Positions 17,319-25,779 of a stretch of 64,000 nucleotides of DNA are shown here, piece after piece. Where the stretch lies: positions 124,001 through 188,000 of the forward strand of contig NZ_JACHGV010000001.1 of assembly GCF_014202475.1 (NCBI RefSeq), read 5' to 3'. The notes beneath the pieces were generated by a model that saw nothing but the letters and a program-made list of their open reading frames with translations, did no database searches and had not been told where the DNA came from. The translations under genes and the position numbers were made by a program. Within the stretch, counting starts at the first letter, position 1, and the number at the start of each line of letters is the position of its first letter. The stretch is from Streptomyces paradoxus (GTDB lineage Bacteria; Actinomycetota; Actinomycetes; Streptomycetales; Streptomycetaceae).

Positions 17319-20300
17319 TCAGCGGCGGCGCACCAGGGGGAAGGGCAGGGTCTCGCGGATCGTCAGTCCGGTGAGGAACATGACCAGCCGGTCCACGCCG
17401 ATGCCGAGGCCGCCGGTGGGCGGCATGGCGTATTCGAGGGCGTCGAGGAAGTCCTCGTCGAGTTCCATCGCCTCGGGGTCGCCCCCGGCGGCGAGCAGGG
17501 ACTGGGCGGTGAGGCGGCGGCGCTGTTCGACGGGGTCGGTGAGTTCGGAGTAGGCGGTGCCGAGTTCGGTGCCGAAGGCGACGAGGTCCCAGCGTTCGGC
17601 GAGGCGCGGGTCGGTGCGGTGCTGCCGGGTGAGCGGGGAGACGTCGGTGGGGAAGTCCTTGTAGAACGTGGGCAGCTGGGTCCTCTCCTCGACGAGCCGC
17701 TCGTACATCTCCAGGACGACGTCGCCATGGCCGTCGTCGGCGGTGTACGGCACGCCGGCGCGGTCGCAGAGGCGGAGCAGCCCGGGCAGTTCCGTGCCGG
17801 GGTGGATCTCCTCGCCGAGTGCCTCGCTGATGGCGCCGTAGACGGTCTTGACGGGCCATTGCCCGGAGATGTCGTACTCCTTGCCGTCCTTGTGGGCGAC
17901 GGGGGTGCCGAACGCGGCGGTCGCGGCGCCCTGGACGAGTTCGCGGACGAGGTCGAGCATCACGTCGTAGTCGGCGAAGGCCTGGTAGGCCTCCAGCATC
18001 GTGAACTCGGGGTTGTGCTTGTAGGAGACACCCTCGTTGCGGAAGGTGCGGCCCAGTTCGAAGACCTTCTCCAAGCCGCCGACGCACAGCCGCTTCAGAT
18101 ACAGCTCGGGGGCGATGCGCAGGTAGAGGTCGAGGTCGTAGGCGTTGATGTGGGTGGTGAAGGGGCGGGCGTTGGCGCCGCCGTGGATCTGCTGGAGCAT
18201 CGGCGTCTCGACCTCCAGATAGCCGCGTTCCAGCAGGCCCTGGCGCAGGGCCTGGACGGCGGTGGAGCGGGCGCGGATCACCTCGCGGGCGTCGGGGCTC
18301 GAGACCAGGTCGAGGTAGCGGCGGCGGACCTTGGCCTCCGGGTCGGCGAGCCCCTTGCGCTTGTCGGGCAGGGGGCGCAGGCACTTGCCGGTGAGCTGCC
18401 AGGAGGTGACGAAGACGGTCGGCTCGCCCTGGTCGCTGACGCCCGCCCGGCCGGTGGCGGTGATGTGGTCGCCGATGTCGGTGTCGGCGGTGAAACGGTC
18501 CAGGGCGGGGCCGGAGCCGTCGCGGGTCAGGGCGAGTTGGTGGTCGCCGGACCAGTCGCGCAGGACGGCGAAGACGATGCCGCCGAAGTCACGGACCAGC
18601 ATGATCCGGCCGGCGACGGTGACCTGCTCGTCCTGCCGGACCTCGGCGAGAGTGTGGGTGCGGGCCGGGATGTCCACCGGGTAGGGGTCGGTGCCGCCGG
18701 CGCGCAGCCGGTCGAGTTTGCGGTGCCGGACGCGGACCTGGTCGGACAGGCCGGAGAGGGGGTCGGCGGGCTCGGTCCCGTCCCCTCCGGCGAGGCCGAG
18801 CGCCGCCAACGACGGCAGCCCCGCCGTGGTGGCGGGGCGCTGCCCGCCCTTCGGGTGCCCCTTTCCCTTGCCCCACAACTTGCGCATGGACGGTACGGAG
18901 ACGAATCCCTCGGCGATGCCGGAGGCGAGACCGACCCGGGCGAGGGAGGCGGCCTCCGCGTAGCAGAGGAAGCGGGGGTACCACTCGGGGTGGTACTTGG
19001 CGTTGGAGCGGTACAGGGCCTCCAGCTGCCACCACTTGGAGAAGAACAGCAGCAGGCGGCGCCAGAGGCGGATCACCGGTCCGGCGCCGATGCGGGCGCC
19101 CTCTTCGAACACGGAGCGGAACACGGCGAAGTTCAGCGAGACCTTGCGCACGCCGAGTTTCGGGGCGGCGGCGCACAGTTCGGCGACCATGAACTCCATG
19201 ACGCCGTTGGGGGCGGCGCGGTCACGGCGCATCAGGTCCAGGGAGACGCCGTCCTTGCCCCAGGGCACGAAGGACTGGATGGCGAGGAGCCGGCCGTCCT
19301 GGTCGAGGGCCTCGGCCAGGAGGCAGTCGCCGTCGGCGGGGTCGCCGAGGCGGTCCAGGGCCATGGAGAAGCCGCGTTCGGTCTCGGTGTCGCGCCAGGC
19401 GTCGGCCCGTTCGACGAGCCGGCGCATCTCCTCCTCGTCGAGGGTGGAGTGACGGCGGACCCGGCAGGTGACGCCGGTGCGGCGGACCCGGTTGACGGCC
19501 TGGCGGGTGACGCGCATGTCGCGGCCGTCGAGGTCGAAGTCGAGGACGTGCAGGATCGCCTCGTCGCCGAGCTGGAGCGCGCCGAGCCCGGCGCGCACGA
19601 ACGCCCGGGCGCCCTCTTCGGAGGCCCCCATCACGGCCGGGACCCAGGCGTAACGGCGGGCCACGTCCTGCCAGGCGGCGATCGCGTGCGGCCAGGCCTC
19701 CCGGTCTCCCACCGGGTCGCCGCTGGCCAGGCACACGCCGGCCTCGACGCGGTAGGTTACGGCGGCTTTGCCGCTGGGCGAGAAGACGGCGGCCTTGTCG
19801 CGGCGGGTGGCGAAGTAGCCCAGGGAGTCCTGGTCGCCGTAGCGGCCGAGGAGGGCACGGATGCGGGCCTCCTCGTCGTCGTGCAGGGCGGCTTCCAGGC
19901 GCTGGGAGCGGAACAGGGTGGCGGCGGCGTTCAGCAGGGCGAGCGCGCCGAACAGGCCGAGGAGGAAATACAGGGCGTGCGGCGGGCGGCCGTCGAAGGA
20001 GCCCGCGGGCACCAGGCCGCCGCAGACCCGGTTCGCGGCCCAGGCCAGGCGCTCGCCGCTCGGCAGACTGCCCGGGAACGCCTCGACCAGGGCCCAGCCG
20101 ACCAGGATCGCCACGACCAGGCCGGCCACCAGGACGGCCAGGGCCCGGCGTACGGCGGCCCGGCGGGAGGCGGCGTAGAACTCTTTGCGGGCGTAGATCA
20201 GCAGGATCAGGGCGAGGCCGCACACCACGAAGGACGGGACGGACTCGGCGAACTCGCCGGCGGCCATGCCGAGGATGTCGGTCAGGACCAGCAGGCCCAG

Positions 20301-20609
20301 GTAGACGACGACCAGCCACCAGGCGATCTTCTTGCGGGCGCCGGTCGCGGCGGCGAGCAGGAACAGGAAGACCGCGTAGGCGAGGTTGGCGCTGACCGGG
20401 ACGAGCAGCAGGTCCAGGAAGCGGACGAGGGGGCGCAACCCGGTGCGCAGCGGGGGGATCAGCGCCAGCAGGGCGCAGAGCAGTCCGAGGGACCCGAAGA
20501 AGACGGCGAAGCCCTCGGGCACCCGGCTGAGGAAGCCGTGTGCCCGGTGGGGAGGCCGTATCCGGTCCGATGTGTCCTCGGCCGTCCCGGTGTCCGCGAT
20601 GACGCTCAT
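17319..20609 (-). CDS. lysX: LysX: lysyl-phosphatidylglycerol synthase fused to lysyl-tRNA synthetase
   Basis: A 1,096-residue fusion protein. The N-terminal membrane part (about 25-240) has six or so helices (beginning FAVFFGSLGLLCALLALI). An MprF-type DUF2156 transferase domain follows (about 245-560, with SLNFAVFRSVFEEG). The C-terminal half is a class II lysyl-tRNA synthetase: OB fold (about 680-770, VAGRIMLVRDFGGIVFAVL), motif 2 FELGRTFRNEGVSYKHNPEF and motif 3 GLGIGVDRLVMFLTG. In M. tuberculosis, LysX charges tRNA-Lys and moves lysine to phosphatidylglycerol, giving resistance to cationic peptides. The start at 20609 (MSVIADTG) is chosen because upstream frame is antisense to the stress-protein gene. 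Confidence 0.9.
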   Translation of the reverse strand: MSVIADTGTAEDTSDRIRPPHRAHGFLSRVPEGFAVFFGSLGLLCALLALIPPLRTGLRPLVRFLDLLLVPVSANLAYAVFLFLLAAATGARKKIAWWLVVVYLGLLVLTDILGMAAGEFAESVPSFVVCGLALILLIYARKEFYAASRRAAVRRALAVLVAGLVVAILVGWALVEAFPGSLPSGERLAWAANRVCGGLVPAGSFDGRPPHALYFLLGLFGALALLNAAATLFRSQRLEAALHDDEEARIRALLGRYGDQDSLGYFATRRDKAAVFSPSGKAAVTYRVEAGVCLASGDPVGDREAWPHAIAAWQDVARRYAWVPAVMGASEEGARAFVRAGLGALQLGDEAILHVLDFDLDGRDMRVTRQAVNRVRRTGVTCRVRRHSTLDEEEMRRLVERADAWRDTETERGFSMALDRLGDPADGDCLLAEALDQDGRLLAIQSFVPWGKDGVSLDLMRRDRAAPNGVMEFMVAELCAAAPKLGVRKVSLNFAVFRSVFEEGARIGAGPVIRLWRRLLLFFSKWWQLEALYRSNAKYHPEWYPRFLCYAEAASLARVGLASGIAEGFVSVPSMRKLWGKGKGHPKGGQRPATTAGLPSLAALGLAGGDGTEPADPLSGLSDQVRVRHRKLDRLRAGGTDPYPVDIPARTHTLAEVRQDEQVTVAGRIMLVRDFGGIVFAVLRDWSGDHQLALTRDGSGPALDRFTADTDIGDHITATGRAGVSDQGEPTVFVTSWQLTGKCLRPLPDKRKGLADPEAKVRRRYLDLVSSPDAREVIRARSTAVQALRQGLLERGYLEVETPMLQQIHGGANARPFTTHINAYDLDLYLRIAPELYLKRLCVGGLEKVFELGRTFRNEGVSYKHNPEFTMLEAYQAFADYDVMLDLVRELVQGAATAAFGTPVAHKDGKEYDISGQWPVKTVYGAISEALGEEIHPGTELPGLLRLCDRAGVPYTADDGHGDVVLEMYERLVEERTQLPTFYKDFPTDVSPLTRQHRTDPRLAERWDLVAFGTELGTAYSELTDPVEQRRRLTAQSLLAAGGDPEAMELDEDFLDALEYAMPPTGGLGIGVDRLVMFLTGLTIRETLPFPLVRRR

Positions 20610-20735
20610 GCTGTCGACTCTAGGAACACCCGCGCCTCCCCGCCCGTCGAGCGCTCCCGCCCCGTGCGGCACAGGGACCCCGGCGCTTCGCCCGGCGGCC
20701 CTGTCCCGCCCGGCAGCCGGACGTGGGGGTTCCGA

Positions 20736-20741
20736 TAGCCT
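20736..20741 (+). promoter_or_regulatory. -10 box of a probable leaderless stress-protein message
   Basis: TAGCCT fits the TANNNT -10 pattern and ends 6 bases before the GTG at 20748. Transcription would then begin at or next to the start codon, and no ribosome site is present. Confidence 0.5.
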
Positions 20742-20747
20742 CGCGGC

Positions 20748-21209
20748 GTGACCGAACAGCACTCCCATCAGTTCGAGCGGGGCACGGACGGGCCCAAGGT
20801 GATCGTGGTCGGGGTGGACGGCTCCGACTCCTCCCTGCGGGCCGCGGCCTACGCCGCCGGCCTGGCCCGCCGGCAGCGCGCGCTGCTCGCCGTGGTGTAC
20901 GTGCAGCCGGTGCTGGCGGCGGGCGCGGCGCTGGGGGCGCCGGTGGCCGGGACGACGGAGGAGATCGCCGATGACCTGGTGGCGCAGATCCGGGACGCGG
21001 CCGAGCGGCTCAAGGGGATATTCGAGGTCCGCTGGGAGTTCCACACGTTCCGCGGCGATCCGTACAACGGCCTGGTGACCGCGGCCGGCGAACTCAAGGC
21101 GGACGCGGTGGTCGTGGGCGCCTCGGAGCAGGCGGGCCACCGCATCGTCGGCTCGGTGGCGGTACGGCTGGTGAAGGCGGGGCGGTGGCCGGTGACGGTG
21201 GTGCCGTAG
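20748..21209 (+). CDS. Universal stress protein, UspA family
   Basis: A 153-residue single-domain Usp protein. The ATP-binding pattern is present: VVGVDGSDSS at the start, and near the end VVVGASEQAGHRIVGSVAVRLVKAGRWPVTVVP, which follows the G-x2-G-x9-G-(S/T) form only loosely (the usual GS(V/T) step reads GSVAVRL). Such proteins bind ATP or AMP and respond to stress or stationary phase. The GTG start has no ribosome site, but TAGCCT lies just upstream, so the message is probably leaderless. It is divergent from lysX. Confidence 0.85.
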   Translation: MTEQHSHQFERGTDGPKVIVVGVDGSDSSLRAAAYAAGLARRQRALLAVVYVQPVLAAGAALGAPVAGTTEEIADDLVAQIRDAAERLKGIFEVRWEFHTFRGDPYNGLVTAAGELKADAVVVGASEQAGHRIVGSVAVRLVKAGRWPVTVVP

Positions 21210-21303
21210 CGGGCCGGTGCCCGGGCCGTGCCGGGGTGCTCCGCGCGGCCGGGCCGTATGAGGCGCCGTCAGTCGTCGCGGCGCTGTTGCTCCCGGAACA
21301 GGG

Positions 21304-22458
21304 CTACTCCCCCATCACCAGTCCGTCTCCGGCCGCGCCGCGGCTGAGCACGACGTCCCGGATGCGGTCGCGGACGGCCCGGACGTCGGCGCCCTGGGCG
21401 ATCGCCCGGTTGAGGTTCACGACCCGGCCCGCGTCGACGTCGAACAGCTGCGGGACGAACTGCGCCTTCGTCACCTTCCAGCGCTCGCCCGGCCGTGCGG
21501 GCGGGGCGAAGGTGAAGCGGCCGAGGGTGGACTGGTTGCCGCGCGGGTCCTTGGCGCCCTCGTAGTTGGTCATCTCGCCGGAGATCTGGTCCCCCATGCC
21601 GTAGATCACCCAGGTGCCGTTGACCCTCTCGTAGGCCTGCGGGACGTGTGCGTGGGTGCCGAGGATCAGGTCGATGTCGGGGCGGTCGCCGGTGCGTGCG
21701 GCGGTGAGGGTCCGGGCCAGGGTCAGCTGCCGGTCGTCGGGGGCGTCCTCCCACTCGGTGCCCCAGTGCAGGGAGACCACGACGACGTCGGCGCCCGCCC
21801 GGCGCGCGGTCCGGGCGTCTTCGATGATGCGGGACTCGTCGATGAGGTTGACGGCCCACGGCTGCCCCTCCGGGAGGGGGAAGCCGTTGGTGTCGTAGGT
21901 GTAGGCGAGGTGCGCGACGGTGGCCGTGCCCGCCCGCAGGACCGTCGCCGTGCGTGCCTCCTCCTCGGTGCGGGCCGATCCGGCGTGCCGGACGCCCGCG
22001 CGGTCGAGGGCGTCGAGGGTGCGGCGGATGCCGTCGGCGCCGTCGTCCAGGGTGTGGTTGGAGGCGGTGGAGCAGCCGTCGTAGCCGGTGGCGGCGAGAG
22101 CCCGGGCCACCTCGGGCGGGGACTTGAAGGTCGGGTAGCCGGTGTAGACGCCGTCCGCGCCGTAGACGGTCTCCATGTGGCACAGGGACAGGTCGGCGCG
22201 GGAGACGACGGAGCGGATCCCGGCGAGCATCGGACGGAAGTCGTAGCCGGTGCCGCCGGCGTCGAAGCGGGCCCGGTCGATGATCGAGCTGTGCGGGAGG
22301 ACGTCACCGGAGGCGACCAGTGTGAAGCCGCGGGGCCCGGCGGCGGCCGGTGCCGGGCGTCCGCGGTCGGGCTTGTCGTGGCCGCGGGCCTGGCAGGCGG
22401 CGCCTGCGGCGAGGACGACGGTCAGGGCCAGGGCGATCTGTCGACTGCGCGCGAGCAT
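21304..22458 (-). CDS. CapA-family (PgsA-like) metallophosphatase-fold lipoprotein
   Basis: A 384-residue exported protein of the CapA/YwtB family, related to the poly-gamma-glutamate capsule protein CapA. The signal segment is RQIALALTVVLAAGAAC, with Cys at the end as a possible but imperfect lipobox. Domain motifs are VASGDVLPHS, the LCHMETVY segment, TASNHTLDDGADGI, VVVSLHWGTEW and LILGTHAHVPQAYE, which supply the His/Asn/Asp metal ligands of the fold. The start at 22458 is chosen over an upstream ATG at 22569 because the signal peptide begins there. No other capsule genes are nearby, so a role in polyglutamate is not implied. Confidence 0.83.
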   Translation of the reverse strand: MLARSRQIALALTVVLAAGAACQARGHDKPDRGRPAPAAAGPRGFTLVASGDVLPHSSIIDRARFDAGGTGYDFRPMLAGIRSVVSRADLSLCHMETVYGADGVYTGYPTFKSPPEVARALAATGYDGCSTASNHTLDDGADGIRRTLDALDRAGVRHAGSARTEEEARTATVLRAGTATVAHLAYTYDTNGFPLPEGQPWAVNLIDESRIIEDARTARRAGADVVVVSLHWGTEWEDAPDDRQLTLARTLTAARTGDRPDIDLILGTHAHVPQAYERVNGTWVIYGMGDQISGEMTNYEGAKDPRGNQSTLGRFTFAPPARPGERWKVTKAQFVPQLFDVDAGRVVNLNRAIAQGADVRAVRDRIRDVVLSRGAAGDGLVMGE

Positions 22459-22582
22459 GCATTCACCCCACTGTGGGCGTTGTGGTCGTATTTGCGCACA
22501 ATCAGGAAAGAAGGCTCTCGGCGCCCCACGCGGCTCCGACACGCTCAACAGCCCGTCCGGCACCCACATGGCCGGGGCCCCG

Positions 22583-22606
22583 ACCGTTCGTCGAACCGTT
22601 CGTCGA
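22583..22606. repeat. Two perfect tandem copies of ACCGTTCGTCGA
   Basis: Copies at 22583-22594 and 22595-22606, in the divergent region between capA-like and sigma factor genes, 74 bases before the sigma ATG. Could be a regulator binding site; not matched to a known box. Confidence 0.6.
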
Positions 22607-22679
22607 CGCGATCGACCGTCCGCCGCACAGCCCGGTACGTGCCCTGTGCCGGGGCCACGCCCTGCGGTGGCATACGGCC

Positions 22680-23225
22680 ATGACGGCCGGATCCACTCTC
22701 ACGAACGGAACGACCGCCGAGCACGAGCTCGCCGCACTGCAGCGGGAGCACGGCCGGCCCCTCTTCGCGCTGCTGCTGCGGCTCTGCGACGGCGACCGGC
22801 AGCGGGCGGAGGACCTGGTCCAGGAGACGCTGGTGCGTGCCTGGCAGCACCCCGAGGCCCTGCGCGCCGACGACTTCGACTCCGTACGGCCCTGGCTGAT
22901 GACCGTCGCGCGGCGGCTCGCGATCGACGCCCGGCGGGCCCGCCAGGCCCGCCCGCCCGAGGTCGGGGACGCGGTGCTGGAGAACGCGCGGGTCATCTCC
23001 GACCACGCCGAGCGGGCCGCGGCGATGCTCGACGTCCGCCAGGCTGTGAAGACTCTCACTCCGCAGCACCGTGAAGTCCTGGTGCTCGTGTACTTCCAGG
23101 GGGCGAGTGTGGCGGAAGCAGCGGCGACCCTCGGGATCCCGCCCGGTACCGTGAAGTCCCGCGCGTACTACGCGCTGCGCGCCCTGCGCAGGGTGCTCCC
23201 GGGTTACGCCGCCGACCTGCGGTGA
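22680..23225 (+). CDS. ECF RNA polymerase sigma factor (SigK/SigL-like)
   Basis: A 181-residue extracytoplasmic-function sigma factor. Region 2 lies at about 25-90 (LLRLCDGDRQRAEDLVQETLVRAWQ, then DDFDSVRPWLMTVARRLAID) and region 4 at about 125-175 (VKTLTPQHREVLVLVYFQGASVAEAAATLGIPPGTVKSRAYYALRAL as one helix-turn-helix unit). An anti-sigma factor with a zinc-type motif is encoded 818 bases downstream with one unknown gene between. The ATG at 22680 has only a weak GCGGTGG upstream. Known relatives are held by a membrane anti-sigma factor until released. Confidence 0.87.
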   Translation: MTAGSTLTNGTTAEHELAALQREHGRPLFALLLRLCDGDRQRAEDLVQETLVRAWQHPEALRADDFDSVRPWLMTVARRLAIDARRARQARPPEVGDAVLENARVISDHAERAAAMLDVRQAVKTLTPQHREVLVLVYFQGASVAEAAATLGIPPGTVKSRAYYALRALRRVLPGYAADLR

Positions 23226-23378
23226 AACCAATGGGTGGGTCAAGCCTCCGTAAAGCGCCTTGCCGATGACCCCGGTTGAGTAATCGGCTGTTCTCATCCG
23301 TGTTCCGGAGGGGGCCGTCAGCGTCCCCGGGGGCCCGGTGTCGGGCAACGCGCACGTACCGGAGGAAGGCAGGAAGGG

Positions 23379-23891
23379 ATGCTGGACAGAGAGCAGGGGA
23401 GCACGGACGGCGCCGACGGCGAACTGACCGTCCCCATGGCGTGGTTGTATGCCGAGTACATCGCCGACGAGCTGCTGCGGACGGGCGATCTGATGCCGCC
23501 GACGTCCTTCGAGTTCCGCGCCGGGCGGGACGCCCTGGCACTGACCATCTTCCTGTCCGACACCGACGGGGAGCTGTCCGGCATCCGGGTCGTCACCCAG
23601 CTGGAGACGTGGCTGTCGCTCACCGCGTACGACCAGCCGTGGCAGGAGTGGGTGCGCGAGCGGCTGGCCGAGCTCGCCGCGGGCGCCGCGCGGTCGGGCG
23701 GCCCCGCTCCGGACCTGGCCCTCGCGGAGGAGGCCTGGCGCTGGCTGCAGGAGACGGAGCTGCTCGCGCCCGATCTGAACGCGGTTCCGGGAGGGGCTCC
23801 CGTGGTCGGGGAGGACGACGGGCCCAAGGTCTGGACGCCCGCCTGGCAGCTCGGACTGCCCCTGGGGCACCTCGCCATCCATCTTTTTTAG
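23379..23891 (+). CDS. Conserved hypothetical protein between sigma and anti-sigma genes
   Basis: A 170-residue soluble protein that I do not recognise. It has no signal or membrane segment. The N-terminal third is acidic; the middle FEFRAGRDALALTIFLSDTDGELSGIRVVTQLETWL looks like an alternating beta-rich domain and is followed by helices (LAEEAWRWLQETELLAPDL). A GGAGGAAGG site lies about 12 bases before the ATG. It shares direction with the sigma and anti-sigma genes, with 153 bases before and 151 after, so it may be regulated with them. Confidence 0.7.
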   Translation: MLDREQGSTDGADGELTVPMAWLYAEYIADELLRTGDLMPPTSFEFRAGRDALALTIFLSDTDGELSGIRVVTQLETWLSLTAYDQPWQEWVRERLAELAAGAARSGGPAPDLALAEEAWRWLQETELLAPDLNAVPGGAPVVGEDDGPKVWTPAWQLGLPLGHLAIHLF

Positions 23892-24042
23892 ATTTCTGCG
23901 CCCCCGGACCAATCCGGGAGCCGGAGGGCTCCGAATCCATTGGTTGCGATTGTGTCACCGGCTTGAGTGAATCCGCTGCCTGGTCCGTACCGGTGGGAGC
24001 AAGGAGTAACCCCACCCGCACCCAACGGCACGAGGATTCGGC

Positions 24043-24699
24043 ATGAGGTCCCTGGAAAGGCATCACGACGTCGCGGCCTACGCGCTCGGCGTGCTGGACG
24101 AGGCGGAGGCATTCCGCTTCGAGGACCACCTCATGGAGTGCCCTCGGTGCGCTGCAGAGGTGACGGAATTCGGCCCCACCACACGGCAGTTGATGCTGTA
24201 CCGGCGCTCCACGCCCCGGTTCGTGCACCCGATGGCGCAGCCCGGGCCGCGCATGCTGGACGCGCTGCTCGCCGAGGTGGCGACCCGGCGCCGGGCCGGA
24301 CGCAGACGCCTGCTGTTCGCCCTGGCCGCCTCGGTGGTCTTCGCGGCGTCCGTACCGGGCATCGCGATGATGGCCCAGGGCAGCAGCGGCGAGGAGCCCC
24401 GGACGGTCGCGGCGACCGACACGCGGACGGGGGTGTGGGCGCAGGTCACGACGGCGGACGAGGCCTCGGGCAGCCAGGTCGAGCTGAAGGTGAAGGACGC
24501 CGCGGGGCCGCGCGCCTGCCACCTGGTCATCGTCGGACGCGACGGCACCGAGGAGACCGCGACCAGCTGGCACGGGCCCGGTCACGACGCCGACCCCGAC
24601 ACGATGATGGCCAGCTCCTCCATGCATCCGGGGCAGATCGCCCGCTACGAGATCCGCTCGGCCTCCGGCGAGGTCCTGTGGAAGCTCCAGCCGAGCTGA
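24043..24699 (+). CDS. Anti-sigma factor with N-terminal zinc-type (ZAS) motif and RskA-like domain
   Basis: A 218-residue membrane protein. The N-terminal cytoplasmic part (about 1-85) has YALGVLDEAEAFRFEDHLMECPRCAAEV, whose H-x3-C-x2-C is the anti-sigma zinc motif. One membrane helix is at about 90-107 (LLFALAASVVFAASVPGIAMM). The extracytoplasmic part resembles the RskA C-terminal domain (HLVIVGRDGTEETATSW, and the ending GEVLWKLQPS). It should hold the sigma factor of 22680-23225 until degraded by regulated proteolysis. A small CCGCCC/GGGCGG hairpin follows at 24708-24727. Confidence 0.85.
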   Translation: MRSLERHHDVAAYALGVLDEAEAFRFEDHLMECPRCAAEVTEFGPTTRQLMLYRRSTPRFVHPMAQPGPRMLDALLAEVATRRRAGRRRLLFALAASVVFAASVPGIAMMAQGSSGEEPRTVAATDTRTGVWAQVTTADEASGSQVELKVKDAAGPRACHLVIVGRDGTEETATSWHGPGHDADPDTMMASSSMHPGQIARYEIRSASGEVLWKLQPS

Positions 24700-24890
24700 C
24701 CCTCGGTCCGCCCCTGTCACCGGGCGGCAGCGGTAGCGGCAGGCACACGAGATCGTGCCGAAGCCCGGCGGCCGGGTGCTGATGACACCGACGGGGTGAC
24801 TCCTCGACTCGCCCACCTGCCGGCTGAGGGACGACGCGACCATGGTGACGTCCGAGTGGACACCGCTTCCACGCTGACGCGGCCCCCGCC

Positions 24891-25754
24891 TCACTTGAGC
24901 AGGCGGGACATCCTCCGGTCCGCCAGCGGCTTGCCGCCCGTCTGGCAGGTCGGGCAGTACTGGAGCGAGGAGTCGGCGAAGGACACCTCGCGGACGGTGT
25001 CGCCGCACACCGGGCAGGGCTCGCCGGTGCGGCCGTGGACGCGCAGTCCGCTCTTCTTCTCGGCCTTCAGCCGCCCGGCCGCCACACCCCGGGAGCGTTC
25101 GACCGCCTCGGTGAGCGTGTCGCGCAGGGCCGCGTACAGCCGTCCGGTCTCCTCCTCGCTCAGGGACGCCGCCAGCTTGAAGGGCGACATCCTCGCCGCG
25201 TGCAGGATCTCGTCGCTGTAGGCGTTGCCCACGCCCGCGATCAGGCTCTGATCACGCAACGCGCCCTTGAGCTGCCGCCGTTCCCCAGTCAGGAGCTCCG
25301 CGAAGCGCCGCTCGTCGAAGTCGTCGGCGAGCGGGTCCGGACCGAGCCGGGCCACGCCCGGAACCTCCTGCGGGTCGTTCACGACGTACACCGCGAGCCG
25401 CTTCTGGGTGCCGGCCTCGGTCAGGTCGAACCCGGCGCCGGTCTCCAGGGCCACGCGCAGCGCGAGGGGGCCCTTGCCGGGGCGGGGCGGGCCGTCGGGC
25501 AGGCGGTCCCTCCAGTGCAGCCAGCCCGCGCGGGCCAGGTGCGTCACGAGGTGCGGGCCGTCCGCGGTCGCGAGGTCGAGGAACTTGCCGTACCGGCGTA
25601 CGGCGGCGACCTCGTGCCCCTCCAGCGCGGACAGGGGCGGGTCGTAGGTCTTCAGGACGCTGATCGCCACGGGCAGCACCCGTACGATCTCGTGGCCGAC
25701 GAGGTGCTCGGTCAGGAAGTCCTTGAGCGCCTCGACCTCGGGGAGTTCCGGCAT
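24891..25754 (-). CDS. Fpg/Nei-family DNA glycosylase
   Basis: A 287-residue base-excision-repair enzyme (formamidopyrimidine-DNA glycosylase/endonuclease VIII family) that removes oxidised bases and nicks the strand. The catalytic PELPEVE follows the start Met, with Pro2 as nucleophile and Glu3. The helix-two-turn-helix is LIAGVGNAYSDEILHAARM. The C-terminal zinc finger has Cys pairs CPVCG and CPTCQTGG and the DNA-binding Arg in DRRMSRLL. The start at 25754 is fixed because Pro must follow Met1. Whether it is closer to MutM or Nei cannot be settled here. Confidence 0.88.
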   Translation of the reverse strand: MPELPEVEALKDFLTEHLVGHEIVRVLPVAISVLKTYDPPLSALEGHEVAAVRRYGKFLDLATADGPHLVTHLARAGWLHWRDRLPDGPPRPGKGPLALRVALETGAGFDLTEAGTQKRLAVYVVNDPQEVPGVARLGPDPLADDFDERRFAELLTGERRQLKGALRDQSLIAGVGNAYSDEILHAARMSPFKLAASLSEEETGRLYAALRDTLTEAVERSRGVAAGRLKAEKKSGLRVHGRTGEPCPVCGDTVREVSFADSSLQYCPTCQTGGKPLADRRMSRLLK

Positions 25755-25779
25755 GGGTCCAGAGTGCCACCGACGGCTT

